A DNA stretch of 64,000 nt, taken from the NCBI GenBank assembly GCA_963920765.1, contig OY987248.1, positions 20,308,539 through 20,372,538 on the forward strand, in the 5' to 3' direction. The position numbers and the translations under genes were made by a program. Below are positions 11,551-23,713 of this stretch, piece by piece (position 1 is the first letter of the stretch; each line of letters starts with the position of its first letter). This stretch comes from Ulota crispa (taxonomy: Eukaryota; Streptophyta; Bryopsida; Orthotrichales; Orthotrichaceae). Below the pieces are notes generated by a model. That model was given only the letters and a program-made list of their open reading frames with translations, had not been told where the DNA came from and ran no database searches.

Positions 11551-14500
11551 CTAGGGAGTCAAGAGACGACGGTTAATGGGCTTTTTTATATAATCATCAT
11601 TGTTACTGTTCATTTGATTTGGTTTCTGGTGAGCTTGCTTCTCACAGATGCAGCCTGGCAAAGGGTTGGCATAGAAATTCTCCTCCAGTTTAGGGGCCTC
11701 TCCTGCCTCGCGGTTGTGCGGTGCTCCTATCCTGTCCACGTGGATGTCGCTCACTTGTGCTTGGAATTGATCCCAAGTGATGTTTCTGCTCTCGTACTGG
11801 TCCACCAGTCTCACTAAGCTTTCCCTGCCAGAGTAAAACAGCAGAAGGTATCAATTCAGCAGCTCTACTAAATGAAGACCCGCCTATTCAGAGACTTCAG
11901 TTCCAAAATAAATATAAAACTGTAATAAAAATAGGGAATTGATATGTCTACCACACCCTTTCAGCTATTCTACCACACCCCTGAAGTAAATTTTAGATTT
12001 CTACCATCAAAAAGTTGAATTTGAGCATTTGAAATTCAGATTTGGACTTAGAGACTGTGATTTAGTTTAGAATCATAAAAAGGTTCTAATTGAACAACAC
12101 AAAATGAAAAAGCTTATCTTTTTTTATAAACAAAAGTAAAAGTGATACTTTTCCCCCAAGCTAAGCTCTTTCATTGGGTGTTAAGCTCTTTCATTGGGTG
12201 TTGTTCAATTACAACCTTTTTTTTTATGGTTCTAGACTGTAAGTCCAAATCAGATTTCCAAATTCAACTATTTGATGGTAGAAATCTAAAATTTACCCTG
12301 GGGTGTGGTAGAATAGCTGAAAGGGTATGGTAGACATATCAATTCCCATAAAACTATAAAAAATCAGCAAGAGTGTAATCGAAAAAGATAATGCACAAAA
12401 AAAACCAAAAAAAAACGTTTCAAAGACTTTAAAAACAGAAACGTTCGTCAAGCATGTCATGTGAAGAGGCTTCACCACCACACAATCCTTATGAAGCATT
12501 GATTGCTGAGAAAGCATTAACACCGACGCAAATGCTCTTCGTCCACGAATAGACCATTCATAGAATTATTGAAAAAAAACTTCCCCTGTAACGAAAATCC
12601 AGATGACACTCCCCTTTACGATAATTTACTACAACTTACAATTCCATGCTCCAGTTAAACATACTGTTTGAATTTCTTTCTATAAATAGTGATCTTAACA
12701 AATTACCCATTGTTTAATCAACCCCTTTGCACAAAGAGCTCTCCTTGACACCGTTATACATGATCTCCTTCAGAACTCAGAACCGTAATGACCGCACGTT
12801 ATAGTTATAGAAAGCAAAAGCAATTCGTTCTACATATAAATGACCTTGACAAGCTACCAATGATATATCTTGCTCTCATTGGACACCGATATTTTTTAAA
12901 CTATTGCTAAGTTGAACCCATGAGTACACAGAAAAGGCTGATAAAGCAAGTAAAATGGTAATAAAATGGTATCAACATGGTAAGAAAAACTGAGAAAAGG
13001 ATGGCTGCAGTTATGAACTGACCTGTCGGGGTTGATAGTGCGGCGGTACCCTTCAAACTGGCGGTGCCCTTGCACAGCCTTAGCCATGTTCCCATCGTAC
13101 GTGAAAACGAACACGTCACTCTCCAGAGCCAGGGTGTAGTCCAACGCCGCAAGTCGGTTCTGGAACTTCTTCAGCGGTGCCAGCTCCTCCTCCGTCGCCA
13201 GAGTGCTGTGGTCATACACGTTCGGGAAGATACGCTTGAGCGCATCCATGGCACCGTTGCCGTAAATCTCCCCAGCCACGATATAGATCTTCGTCGACGC
13301 CGGGTAGCCCAGCGCTTTCAATAGCAGACCTGTTTCATAAGGCGTGGAAGGGCAGCCCCCTTGCCGCCTCTTTAACTCACTATCGATCTCCTTCTCCTTC
13401 CAGTGCGGTACTCCCAGCCTCATCTGGCGCAGCTCCTCTCCTTCCTTGACGGACAGCCCGTGAGCACAGCCCGTGAATGCCAACATGTCCTTTTCGTACC
13501 TGCAACAGCAACCCCGATTTCCTCACTCTTTGCCCAGACTCCGTAACATCCTTGAAACATTTGCAAATCTAATGAGATCTCCTTCTTGTGAACCGTCCTT
13601 GCAAATTAGAGTTTCGCGGAGGACGGAATTGGTACCGGAGGTGAAGGGCGATGTAAGGCCCGCCGTCTCGAATTCGCGTGATGAGACTCGTAGCGAGTTT
13701 GCGAATAGGCTCCGCGTACTTGAGAGCTACGTAGTTGGACCGGCACCGCAGGCGCTGCGTTTCCACAGGCAAGTCGTTGTTCGCCAACCGTGAGTCGGCG
13801 TGAGTGAACGATAGCACCGTGTGCTGCTTCAGTAGCCCAACCAACTCGTTCTTGTAGTACGGTGCCTGCAACAAACACAGTCACTTCACTAGGATTCACA
13901 ACATAGCTGCTTTGAAAAACAGTGCCACTGAATAGTAGCTCTGAAAAAAAACTACAGCAAAGTAGGAGAGAGGTTACGGAATTTGACTTCAAGAGCTCTC
14001 ACGTGGTGGAATTGACTCTACCTTTGCAAAAACAGTGTCTAGAATTACTGTTCATGTGAATGCAAACGATGTTTCTACAAAGATTTACATGACTGTCAAG
14101 AAAATAATGCACATGGAAATGACCAGATATCAGACTTGACGGAGACAGTAACCCACCTTAGACCAGGAGACGGGCGCTTTGATCATTGGCTCAATGCCTG
14201 CCACTGATGCTGGCAGAGCCTCCACAATGCGTACGTCTTCTTCCAATGACTCGATAAAATGCCGAACATCAAAGATATCCTTGAATTCACTACAACACCA
14301 TCGTAAATTTAGTAAATTTACGTCTCCAAACATTTTGCTAATCCAACACAGTTGGCTTTTACAAAATATTAAAAATCAACTACAGAAACGCACTCTTTGA
14401 TCCAAAGATTTTAATGCAGTCCAGTACCTGGGATCAGCCCAAAAGGAGCTGTGATCGAGAACAGGCACCACCAGAGTCGCATCCATCAGCCGGGCGACTG

Positions 14501-15723
14501 CTACCATATCACAAATCTGCAGAATTGGCATAAGAGGTAAATAGATGTGACTTCTACAAAAGATAGATAAGTTTCAAAAAGTTACACGAAAGACTAAATC
14601 TCTGAGTCACAATTTAAATTCAATAGGGAACAGCAAATTGGTGCAACGTACCCCTCCTCGCATTTGATTGAGCCCGCCATTAGCATTCACTAAAATGTAT
14701 CCATTGGTGTTATTATCTAGACCTGTAAAACAAAAGCAACTATCAAAAAGAAGTACTCTGAAAATACCGACAACGCCACATAAACATACCCTGATAGAAA
14801 AGGGGACAAAAGTATAACCTACTTCTTTATAATAAGAAGATTCCGTGCACTTACGCTGGTAAATTTTAGGACGATCGATGCATTTTTGGTAATTGGAGCT
14901 GTCCGGCTTAGCCCATAACTTATTATCCACAAAACCTTCATTCTGAAACGCAAAATAAAACCATGTTAGAAAACACACCAACACCAGAGCAAACTGTGAA
15001 GAAAGAGCAACCAAAACATAAGTGTACCTGAGTCAAACTTGTGCTGAAGCCAGTCTGCTTCATCTCCGATGATCCAGTGCCTTTCAATACTTCTGATACA
15101 AGCTCAGATCGAGCCTCGTTAGGCTCAACTTTCACCGCTTGAACTATCAATTTAGTATCATCAGGCAACTGCGAAACCAAAAAAAAAAACCAAAAAGTAA
15201 GCAAGAAGAGTAACAAGGCTGTTTCTGAAAGTATCAAAAAAAGGCTTTTTATAAAGAAGAGATTTTTGCATACCATGGGAGAGGAAGGAGACTGGACTTG
15301 CACGGCGAGCCAGCCGAGGGAGGAGATCTTAACGAGAAGGAACATGAAGACGAGGAAGGAGAAGATGTAGAAACCGATGTACTTGGAGCTGCTGCCTTTC
15401 TTCCCTTGCACACTTAACTGCCTGGAAAGTTGAGTTACATAATCTTTACAGACATCACTGACAGACACAGATGGATCAAAGCTCAATCTCTTGCTACTCG
15501 GAAGAGCATGAAAGTCGCCGTGCGCTTCCTCGCCAGCTAAAGCCTCCTCACCGTCCTCATCGTCACCTCTGCACACGTCGAAGATAGAGCAAGGCTCCAC
15601 CATTTCCAAGGACTTTTTCGAGACCATTTTGCGGTTGAGAGGCGACTTGCAACTTCCCATCCGAGGGCTTAAGAGTACATGCGTGACATCTCGGGAATCC
15701 GTGCTCTGACCCCACAGGGCCAT
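11551..15723 (-). CDS. Plant O-fucosyltransferase-family (GT106-like) glycosyltransferase, nine exons
   Basis: Probable Golgi glycosyltransferase of the plant O-fucosyltransferase superfamily. The exon pattern and sequence are closest, from memory, to the rhamnogalacturonan rhamnosyltransferase (RRT)/GT106-like branch, which acts in cell-wall polysaccharide synthesis; donor and acceptor are not provable here. Exons: 15723-15274, 15168-15028, 14942-14855, 14722-14652, 14516-14428, 14289-14157, 13865-13636, 13499-13023 and 11824-11551. All have GT-AG borders and compatible phases, giving 1953 nt, 650 residues and a TAG stop. Residues 1-114 are a cytosolic tail and 115-141 one membrane segment ([17 protein letters not shown]), so a type II protein. 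Lumenal motifs: [10 protein letters not shown] (239-248), [18 protein letters not shown] (251-268), [14 protein letters not shown] (275-288), LRCRSNY, and [11 protein letters not shown] (399-409), holding the His-x-Arg of the nucleotide-sugar site. Then come AGEIYG and [17 protein letters not shown]. The start is the first in-frame ATG; the frame is open 40 codons further 5' without an ATG. Confidence 0.9.
11934..12347. mobile_element. GGGAATTGATATG-ended MITE in intron 8 of the glycosyltransferase gene
   Basis: Left GGGAATTGATATGTCTACCA, right TGGTAGACATATCAATTCCC. Arms are complementary for about 150 bases, including TTCTACCATCAAAAAGTTGA against its complement. It lies between exon 9 and exon 8 and aligns with 44477-44896. 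A 20-base direct duplication (AAGCTCTTTCATTGGGTGTT) occurs inside at about 12162-12201. Confidence 0.75.
12348..13022 (-). other. Remainder of intron 8 of the glycosyltransferase gene
   Basis: AT-rich intron sequence 3' of exon 8. No further element ends were recognised. Confidence 0.5.
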
Positions 15724-17686
15724 CTCCTCTTCAGTGACGCCAATGTTGGACCTGTTCACGGTGTCCACATTGAGGCGGTACTCCCTGTCTAGCACTTGCG
15801 TGATGACTACTGTGGGCGCCAGTCTTGCTGATTTGCGTTGTTACACATGTAAACCCCTGAGGTTATGAGTGAATCCGCCCTGTGTACTCATGAATTCCCT
15901 CCGACACGCCTGGGAGTACCAAGTACCTAATGCTACAATCACCGTGAGCTCTCTCCCTGCATTTCCGAAGTAAGTCGTGCAATGCAGGCTTCCGGATCGC
16001 CCTGGGTCTCAAATGAAGGAAGAATTTACGAGTGCTGGAACGTGAATCCTTACTGTTGTCGCCGAATTTTTTATCTTCGGGAATTTCGCTCTTTTAACCT
16101 TTTACCCTGTCAGCTAGCACCGCATTGGCAGCGTCCGTGACTCCGAGTTTGACCTAGTAATAAACCGACGAGATTTGAAAGCTTCAAAATCTGCGCCCTG
16201 GAAATAGGCAAGCAACGAGGCGGCGAGTTAATCAAGGTCTGAAAGACGATCCTGTACACAAGGGATTAGCTACAAAGTAAGAGAAAAGAAGTAAGAGGCA
16301 AGCGAGACAGGACTACCGCAATGCAAACCATGTTTACATGAGAAGAGGAGACGAGTAACGGCGATAGAAGAGGGAAACAATAGCGAGAAGCACGCTCAAG
16401 AAAGCACAGTGGATCATAGACCTCGCGACAGCGAAAGACGCGCAGTGGCGTACAGATTGAAACAAAGGCTATGGCAACGCGCGCAACAACAAAGAGGAGG
16501 AGATTAGTGACTGAATGACCAACGACGGAGGAACCAAACACTATGACTCAGCTAAGCAAATCTTCGACCACGCAAGAGCTCAAAATTCACAAAAAACACT
16601 TGGCGGATAGAAAAACAGGCCAGATCGACAGACGTGCGACAGTATGATCCGAAGTTGAAAGTGCGCAGGACGCTCATCATACGATTAGCGCGGCGACGAG
16701 GGCAAACATCTGACGACACCGATACGATCCAAGAATAGAAGCGGAAAGATCGCTTCTCACGACGACCACAAGAAGCGCGGACGGGATGAACCGGCGATAA
16801 GCTCGATTGAAAAGGCCACCTAAACACGAAACACGACGAGCGACGCCAATTCCGCCCGCAACAATCAATTGCGCACACCGATTCACTCCACAATTTCCGC
16901 CACCACAATTCTAGGGCTGGAATAACTCGCACTTCAACAACAACAACAACAACAACAGCATTCACGCAATCTCTTCACAGTAGCTATAAAACCATAAATC
17001 ACACCTCCACTGGCATCTGCCGAACTCAACGACTTCCACCACCTCAACCAGCCGTCTCGTCTCGTCTCGTCTCTACTCACACACAGATCAGCTCAATAAC
17101 ACACCACTCACAACCTCCCCGTCGCCATCGCCATAAACCTTCACCTCACCAACAGCAACAACAACAACAACAACAACACCGCACTTCCTTTTCTCACAAC
17201 TATCGCCATAAACCTCCACTCATAGAAAACCGACCGCAGTGCGTCGTCACCTGATGTTGTGTCCACACGGCCGAACTGCGAATTGGCTCGCCCGTTCAGC
17301 TGGCACGTATCGTCCCCTACGTCGGCGTCGCGATCGAGACGATTGACTCGGACAGTCACCTGGCTGCCTGGCCGTGCTCCAAGCAACAGAGCAACAGAAC
17401 AGCAGCACACTGATGCACGATGCCAGAAACTTGTCAGCTTAGCAGTGGTGGCCTTTTTCTCTCTCTCCTTTGTCTCAAAGCTCCACGAGCGCCTCACTCA
17501 ATCAATCGGCCAGCAAAGCAAAGCAACTACCACTCTTCCTACCAAAAATTACTGCACTCGAATCTTATATTTTACAAGGAAAAGCTCGAGCAAAGCTCGA
17601 ATCTCAAAATTTACGAGCAAAAGCTCGAGAAAGGCAGGGATTCGAGAGAAAGGCTGTGATTCGAGAGAAAAGGCTTGCTGCGCAGG

Positions 17687-17745
17687 AGCAAGCAAGGGTG
17701 GTTCGGGAGCAAGCAAGGGTGGTTCGGGAGCAAGCAAGGGTGGGA
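17687..17745. repeat. Tandem repeat of a 21-base unit
   Basis: Nearly three copies of a unit containing GAGCAAGCAAGGGTGGTTCG, in the presumed transcribed leader, just downstream (in the gene's sense) of the TATA box. Confidence 0.75.
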
Positions 17746-17782
17746 GGGAGGGCGGGGTGCTGAGCTGGCAAGGGTGAAAGGA

Positions 17783-17813
17783 GCGCGGGGGCGGGGGCGG
17801 GGGCGGGGGTTTG
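17783..17813. repeat. GGGGGC hexamer run, potential G-quadruplex
   Basis: Four to five consecutive GGGGGC-like units on the plus strand (C-rich in the gene's sense), meeting the usual G-quadruplex pattern of four G-runs with one-base loops. It lies about 100 bases inside the predicted transcript start. Confidence 0.7.
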
Positions 17814-17907
17814 GTGTCGACGCTGACGTCACGGACGTGAGACTTGGTGGTTCGCTTTCGCGCTCGCCGGTTGAAAAGCATCGGCAAAGTTGCAGTTCAC
17901 CCCGCGT

Positions 17908-17917
17908 CTTTTTATAC
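17908..17917 (-). promoter_or_regulatory. TATA box GTATAAAAAG
   Basis: Reading on the minus strand this is GTATAAAAAG, followed by GC-rich sequence. Just upstream in the gene's sense lies a second G-run block (about 17920-17943). It is the best core-promoter candidate for the glycosyltransferase gene and would place the transcript start near 17.88 kb. Confidence 0.5.
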
Positions 17918-17943
17918 TTTGGGCGGGGTTGGGTTGGGCGGGG

Positions 17944-19184
17944 CCTGTGACGTTCGTGCTGGTGGTTTCAAGTTTCAACTTCAAGGGGGTTTGAATTGTC
18001 TTACGTTTTTGGTGGTTGGCATGTGGAAGTTGGAATCCTACTACTGTTTATCTATTGTTCTGATTCTCTTCGGTATATGATTTTTTTTGTTTTTTTTTGT
18101 TGCATTGGTAATTATGCCTACGTGGAGGACAGGTAGTGGTTGTTGTGGGTATGAGTATTTGCCCAGTGTGTAGTGTGTACCGTGTTTGTAGGGTGGTTGA
18201 ATGATGAAATTGAAATGTTTTTAGACGAATTGTTGTGGAGTTGTTACCTACATGTTTTTTTTGTTTTACCAATCAAGGTTTTTCTGACAATTTGCAGCAA
18301 TTTGGGGCTATGTAGTAACAAGTGAGTCAAATTGTTTGAGGGAGGATCAGTAATTTTTTTTTCACCTACCAGTTGCCACATGCCCTCATAGAATTGGAGA
18401 ATTATGAGAGGGAGAAGAAGAGCATTGGTCCAATTTCTAACAGGGTGGCCTCATGAGGCCCAAAAAAAAAATAGTGGGGAGGATTGTGTTTTTGTTTATA
18501 TTAATCACAAGTCTTCCTCCCCGTACCAGTAGTGTCTTGCTTTCCATGGCTCCCATGTTGTCTCCTCATGCCACCTTTGGTTAAACTTGTACTTTATTTT
18601 TATTTAATTGCAATTAAGCTTGTGCTCTATTCTATTTCTACACAAAAGTTGTCTTTAGCCAATCAAGTGGAGGACTACAGCCCCAGACAAAATCAAACCG
18701 CATTCAATTATCAATATCTTAAATTAGGTTGTTTGTTTGAATTTTTGGATTTTTGGATGTTTGTCGCATTGAGATCTCTCGGACTATGTGTCCCCCTGTT
18801 GTGTGCTTGATACTGTTGGAAAGCTCTTAGCAAGGAGAGGTGCACAGGCTTGGTCTCGTGGCATTTGGGCCTAGGATGGAAAAGTTAATGAATTTCAAAG
18901 CTATTTATGAATTAAAATTTTATAAAATTGTTTTTATAGATTAAATTTTAGAAATTTACTTCTAAGTTTAACTAAGGTAAAATTTGGATGTCCACTTAAA
19001 GATAAAGTAGAGTACAAGTTTAACTGAAGTAAAATATGAGCTTAACCACAAGTGGTATGAGGACATGGCATGGAGGAATAGCATGGGGCCATGCCAGGTC
19101 AAAAATTGGGCCTAGAGTAGAGAGCCACATATAGACAAATAGAAGAAGATATGAAGCAAAAATTGTTTGTCTATCACGTGAGAT
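17944..19184. other. Intergenic, nothing recognised
   Basis: A transition from GC-rich promoter sequence to AT-rich repeats-type DNA. No gene or bounded element was recognised. Confidence 0.45.
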
Positions 19185-19419
19185 TTAACCCTTAAACGAC
19201 CATAGGGCATAGTACATATGCTGACATATAATTGTCATTTGCTACCAATTAGAAAATTTTAATTTGGGATCTCAAGTAGTTCGCTAGAACGGCATTGATC
19301 TATTCTCCAACTTCTATGTTGATCTCAAATGTAATAGAGGTGTGGATCCATTCCAAATACAAGAAAAATATCATGTATTGTATTGGTTGCAATGGGCCTT
19401 TTGGTTGTTTAAGGGTTAA
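19185..19419. mobile_element. TTAA-flanked element, short (235 bp)
   Basis: Left TTAACCCTTAAACGACCA, right TGGTTGTTTAAGGGTTAA: 18 bases almost perfectly complementary, TTAA at both edges. The inner flanking bases GGGCAT / GGGCC echo the other TTAA members. No coding capacity. Confidence 0.75.
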
Positions 19420-21177
19420 CCCAAAGTTCAAAATTCTCTATTATAAAATTTTGGATGTCAAGCTTCGTGTATCTCACCCAATTTTTGAAATTTAAAAAGA
19501 GGAAGAGGGAGAGGAAAAGGTAGGAAAAGAAAAGTGAACAATCACCTTAAATTTCATTGGAAAATTAAGAGAGACTCGTTGCAGAGTGCGTGCAATGCAT
19601 GCTTGTTTTTGAAAAAATGTTGGATCAAACTGCAATGTCGTATTGTATTTAGAAAAAAAAACCACTTTTGAGTAAACCTAAATATTGAAATATGTGGCTT
19701 TATCATATGTATTGTTTTTGCCTTTATAGCACTTCATAAAATACAGAGAAAAAAATCACTTCTGTAAATGGAGTATGTGAAGTGAACAATGTTTTGAAGA
19801 TAAAGCAGATGTAGAGGCATCATTCAGGTAAACATTTGATTGAATTTCTTGCTAATAACTGTCTCAATTATGTTGTTCTCCGTATATAATAGACCATAAG
19901 CTCTCATGTTTAGAAAATGGATCTTTGTAGTTGTAAGTGGGTATATATTTTTTAGCTTGTGGCTTGTTGAGTCAACGATTTGTTAGGGTTAAAAGTTTTA
20001 GAACATATACAACTCTTTGCCCATGTTATTTATTATAGAGGCAGGTTATTTATTATAAAGGGAATGTCTTGAGTAATGCTATCAGAAAAGTAGAGTAACA
20101 AAATGTTATAATTGACTTTGCTTGAAAAAGTAAAGCGCATGTCTTAAACTCAAGTGCATAAGCAAATCACACATCCAAATATTACTACAATCAAGGGTAT
20201 TATGAAATGATTAGTATAGGTACCTATTGTATCAATAGAGGCAATATGAACATCCTTGCAATAAATCAAATATGTGCTAGCAATCTTGTCACAAGCTATG
20301 GTCAATTTAAAAAATGAGATCAATTAACTCACACATGCCATCAACTTGGTTCAAAGTAAAATCTCAATGTAATCCATTTTATGCATGTACCTTTTCTTCA
20401 CTATATGTATCCTAAAACTCTTAAACCCTAAACAACAACCAAGGTTTTAAAAAGCATTCAAAAAATAAGCAAATCTCCTTATTGCCATCAAGTACCATAA
20501 GAAGACTTGATTTTTTCATAGGAGGTAGCAAAACAAATGCTTGGCTTGCATCCCAAATAAACTAATCTTCCTCCTCCTCATTGAATTTCAATGCAAAAAA
20601 CATTCTCAAAATAATAGCACCTTTTACATTCTCCTTTGACCAATCAAAGTGAGCAGTTGTATTTTCTTCTATACATAGAAAAGGTTGTATTTTATAATAT
20701 ATAAAGATTTTGTAGATTCCACATACAACCACCTTCCTGATCACAAACAAAACACCAAAGACATTGCTCCATTGCGCATAATATATCATTAGCAAAAACT
20801 TCTCAGTTTATCAGATAAATTACAATAAGTGAGGTCAATGGTTCATTGACGATTGCTATGGTTAAGGTTGGTACCACCAAAAAGAAAAAGAAATTACAAT
20901 CTACACTTGGCATTGTAGAAGAAATGCTTCACAGTCCCAAATAAAATGCCAAACCCCACCAAATCCTAGTTATAAAATGAATATGTTTCAAGGGCATATA
21001 TGGGCTCCTCAACCTATTTCCTCAATACCGCCTTCGAAACACCGCATTTGTTGGAAACGATAGCAAATCAAAACTGGCTCATAGCAAGGACTCGGTTTAC
21101 AGCATATACTTCGAAGTGAAGTGGGGGCAGGGTGGATAATCGCAGCCTCTTTACAAACAAGGGTAAAAATAATCATT
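19420..21177. other. Intergenic, nothing recognised
   Basis: AT-rich, with no ORF above about 80 codons and no clear element ends. Confidence 0.45.
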
Positions 21178-21494
21178 TAAGGTAGGAATACCCATAAGCG
21201 TAAGTGTCTCCATAACTGTTATCTTTAAAAAATTTAAAATTTTGAAAGAATGAATAAATGTAATTACAAGGATGTACAACATTTGAACATGAAACCTTAA
21301 TGTTGGTTATAGGTGTAATGGCAGTTTGCTCTTTCAAAATTCACAACTTATTTTCACAGTATCCAAATAATACATGCGAAAGTGCAAACTCTTTTTTTTT
21401 TGTTCCTAATAGGATCTTATAATTTATTAGTTGTTTATTAGTAGTCATCATGTTCAAAACCCTTATTTCGACGTTTATGGGTGCTCCTACCTTA
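21178..21494. mobile_element. AGGTAGG-family MITE, CCCATAAGCG subtype, copy 1
   Basis: Starts TAAGGTAGGAATACCCATAA and ends TTTATGGGTGCTCCTACCTTA, with TA at both edges. Same-orientation copy at 61164-61485 shares most of the interior (TTCACAACTTATTTTCACAG-like block, CAAACTCTTTTTTTT, CTAATAGGATCTTATAATTT). Confidence 0.8.
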
Positions 21495-23035
21495 CCCTTT
21501 AATTTGGCATTGTTCAATTGTATTTTTGTCATGGCATTGTCATCCCATACACAAGGTTTGGGATTGGGAACTAGCCGTTCATGCGTCATTATCCCTTTGT
21601 GTAATTTTGCAATCCCTTTCACCGGACGGATACTCCCAACCCTGACATAATTCCCATTGCAAATTTAGGCATAAGAGAAGACACTTGCAAGCACTTGCAA
21701 GATGTTGCCAAGAAGTTGCAAGTAACGTGTCATTCCAATAGCAAACGCACTAGAAGTCTTTAGGCATTGAAAAACAAGCAAATTTGCCTTTAGAGGTCGT
21801 TTTGACATGGCCATCTTCTGGTCATGGGTTGATGTGATTGTGCTAGAACCCTAAAGGTACTTTATTTCTCTAATTGTGTGGGAAAATGAAGTTACAACCC
21901 CATTCCTTATCTTGGGTTGGTGATGTTCTAAGTGGTTGCAAACCAAATCAGGGTCTCTGAATTCATGTGTGAATTCAATATCCCGGTGATAAATATCTAA
22001 ACTCTCACATTTTCTAGAGCTTTTTTCCACCCTGGCCCCAGTAAACCGAGCCCATAGTAAAGGGATTTGAATACTTTTCTTTTACAAAAAAGGCAGTATT
22101 ATTTTGGGGATAAAGGAAGAGAGGACACAAAAGTACCAAGGATCTCAATAATTGGGAAAAAATCGAAGCCCACGGCATTTGTGGCGTGCTCGGTCAATGC
22201 AGGTGTGGTTTTCACCCTTGGGTGGGGGGGTCAATGCAGGTCTACTTTTGCTTTCATGGGCAGGGGAAAAGTTTGGGGTAACCTTTTTATGGCACGTAGG
22301 CTGCAGTTCTACGGTTGAATGGGTGGCTGATTTTTCCAGCGGAGTCCTGAGGGGGGCGTGGATGGAGAACCGAGGTTTGCGTGCGCTTTTTTGGCTGCGG
22401 GCAGCACTCCGGCTGCTGTGGGGCCTTTTTAGATAGTTTTCCTGCATTTGACAGCAGTGCAGCATCCTCCAGGTTATTCAAAACACGTTTGCCTGCCACG
22501 TGGACATGTGTCTATTAATGGACGATGCCCGGTTTTGACCTTCAAGGAGGGGGCCCTTCCACAACCCCGTACCTACCTTTACTACTCTATATTTTAACTT
22601 AATACCAACTTAGGTATTGGTGTGTTGAGGCTTAAAAAAAGAAAAAATACCTGTTGAATGTTTTTCTAGGAAACTATTCTGTTAGGATCTAGTTCTTTTT
22701 CTTGACTGTAGTTTGAAACTAAACCATTAAAAAGATAAAAGTATTTGCTGAGTATTTGTGAATTTGTTTTTTTGTGTTTGGGTTGATGGTACAAAAGGAA
22801 TATTAGTAAGAAAGAAGTCCTTGTTGAATGTTTTATGGACAAAAAGTGTTGAGATTTGGTTCCTTGTATTTGGTTCTTGTTCTTGCAAGAATGGACTCTA
22901 GGATTAAACTTGCTATGTAATTGATGTCAGACAATTTGAAAAGTGATGTTATGTGGAGATTTCTATGGTAAATTGGACTTGGGACATAGTGTAAAGCTAA
23001 AAGAAATCATTTCAACCTTTTGAATGAGTTGAGGA
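21495..23035. other. Intergenic with a GC-rich island at about 22150-22560
   Basis: Mostly AT-rich, but about 400 bases from 22150 are markedly GC-rich and allow overlapping ORFs on both strands (up to about 106 codons). No protein family is recognised. Composition alone cannot tell a decayed element from a gene fragment. Confidence 0.4.
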
Positions 23036-23038
23036 TAG

Positions 23039-23349
23039 GACATCTCCACCGGTGGCTCGGGCATGCTCAAAGTGGATGAAAAGTAGCCAGGCCCCTCTCA
23101 AGACCTTCTCAAACTCTCTTATCTAGCAAATCTAGCAAGCCACTCTTCAAGCCACTATTCATGCACTATTCACATTAACTTTAGTGATCTTTATCCTCGA
23201 CTTTCCTAAATAAGTGGTCAACTACTTATTTATGGGACGTGATGGAGTGTGAGACCATCTTTTCAAAGAGCATGGGTGGAGATTGAGAGCCTTCAAGCCT
23301 TGCCACACCAAATGGAAAACTTTGAGCAAGTCTGCACTGGTGGGAGTTC
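23039..23349. mobile_element. MITE with GACATCTCCACC ends, copy 2
   Basis: Left GACATCTCCACCGGTGGC, right end CACTGGTGGGAGTTC. Aligns through its length with 10504-10803, in the same orientation. Confidence 0.65.
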
Positions 23350-23713
23350 ACACTTGGGATCATGCAAATAACAAGTTCCTCCAAATTGCACCAATGCGGC
23401 AACGATAATCATTGTTAGAAGTGGTGTTCACATATCACTTTGGTTTTTAGCCGAGCTAATCTTCCTATGGGACTGACTTGTCTTGCCAGATTGAACTGTC
23501 TTCTAAGGTATAAATATCATAAATGGTTAAAAGAAGCCACTTTAGACTATAAGATATGGGGAATTTCTTGAGAAATTAAGCTCAATATGTGTAGAAACAA
23601 GGGTAAGGAAGAGTACAAAAATAATAATAATAACAATAACTCAAAAATGAATATTTTATGCAATATAAATGTGGATTCTTGAATTTGACCTATTCTTGTT
23701 TCATAAGTGTACC

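Larger units (their letters stand above)
15724..17880 (-). promoter_or_regulatory. Long GC-rich 5' leader region of the glycosyltransferase gene
   Basis: Between the ATG at 15723 and the TATA box near 17.91 kb lie about 2.1 kb of CpG-containing sequence with simple repeats: CAA units at 16928-16957 and 17149-17177 (GTT in the gene's sense), and TCTCG units at about 17053-17073. No convincing upstream coding exon was found. A spliced 5' UTR or an N-terminal coding exon cannot be excluded. In-frame sequence before the ATG is open back to a TAA near 15843. Confidence 0.45.

Noticed and set aside
16266-16965. Two minus-strand ORFs of 91 and 137 codons upstream of the glycosyltransferase
   Set aside because: Rich in Val/Arg/Ser from GTT repeats and CpG-rich leader; no splice arrangement joins them convincingly to the gene.
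17259-17887. Overlapping ORFs on both strands (172 and 112 codons)
   Set aside because: They lie in GC-rich promoter/leader sequence with tandem and hexamer repeats; the Pro-, Gly- and Lys-rich products are explained by the repeats and resemble no known family.
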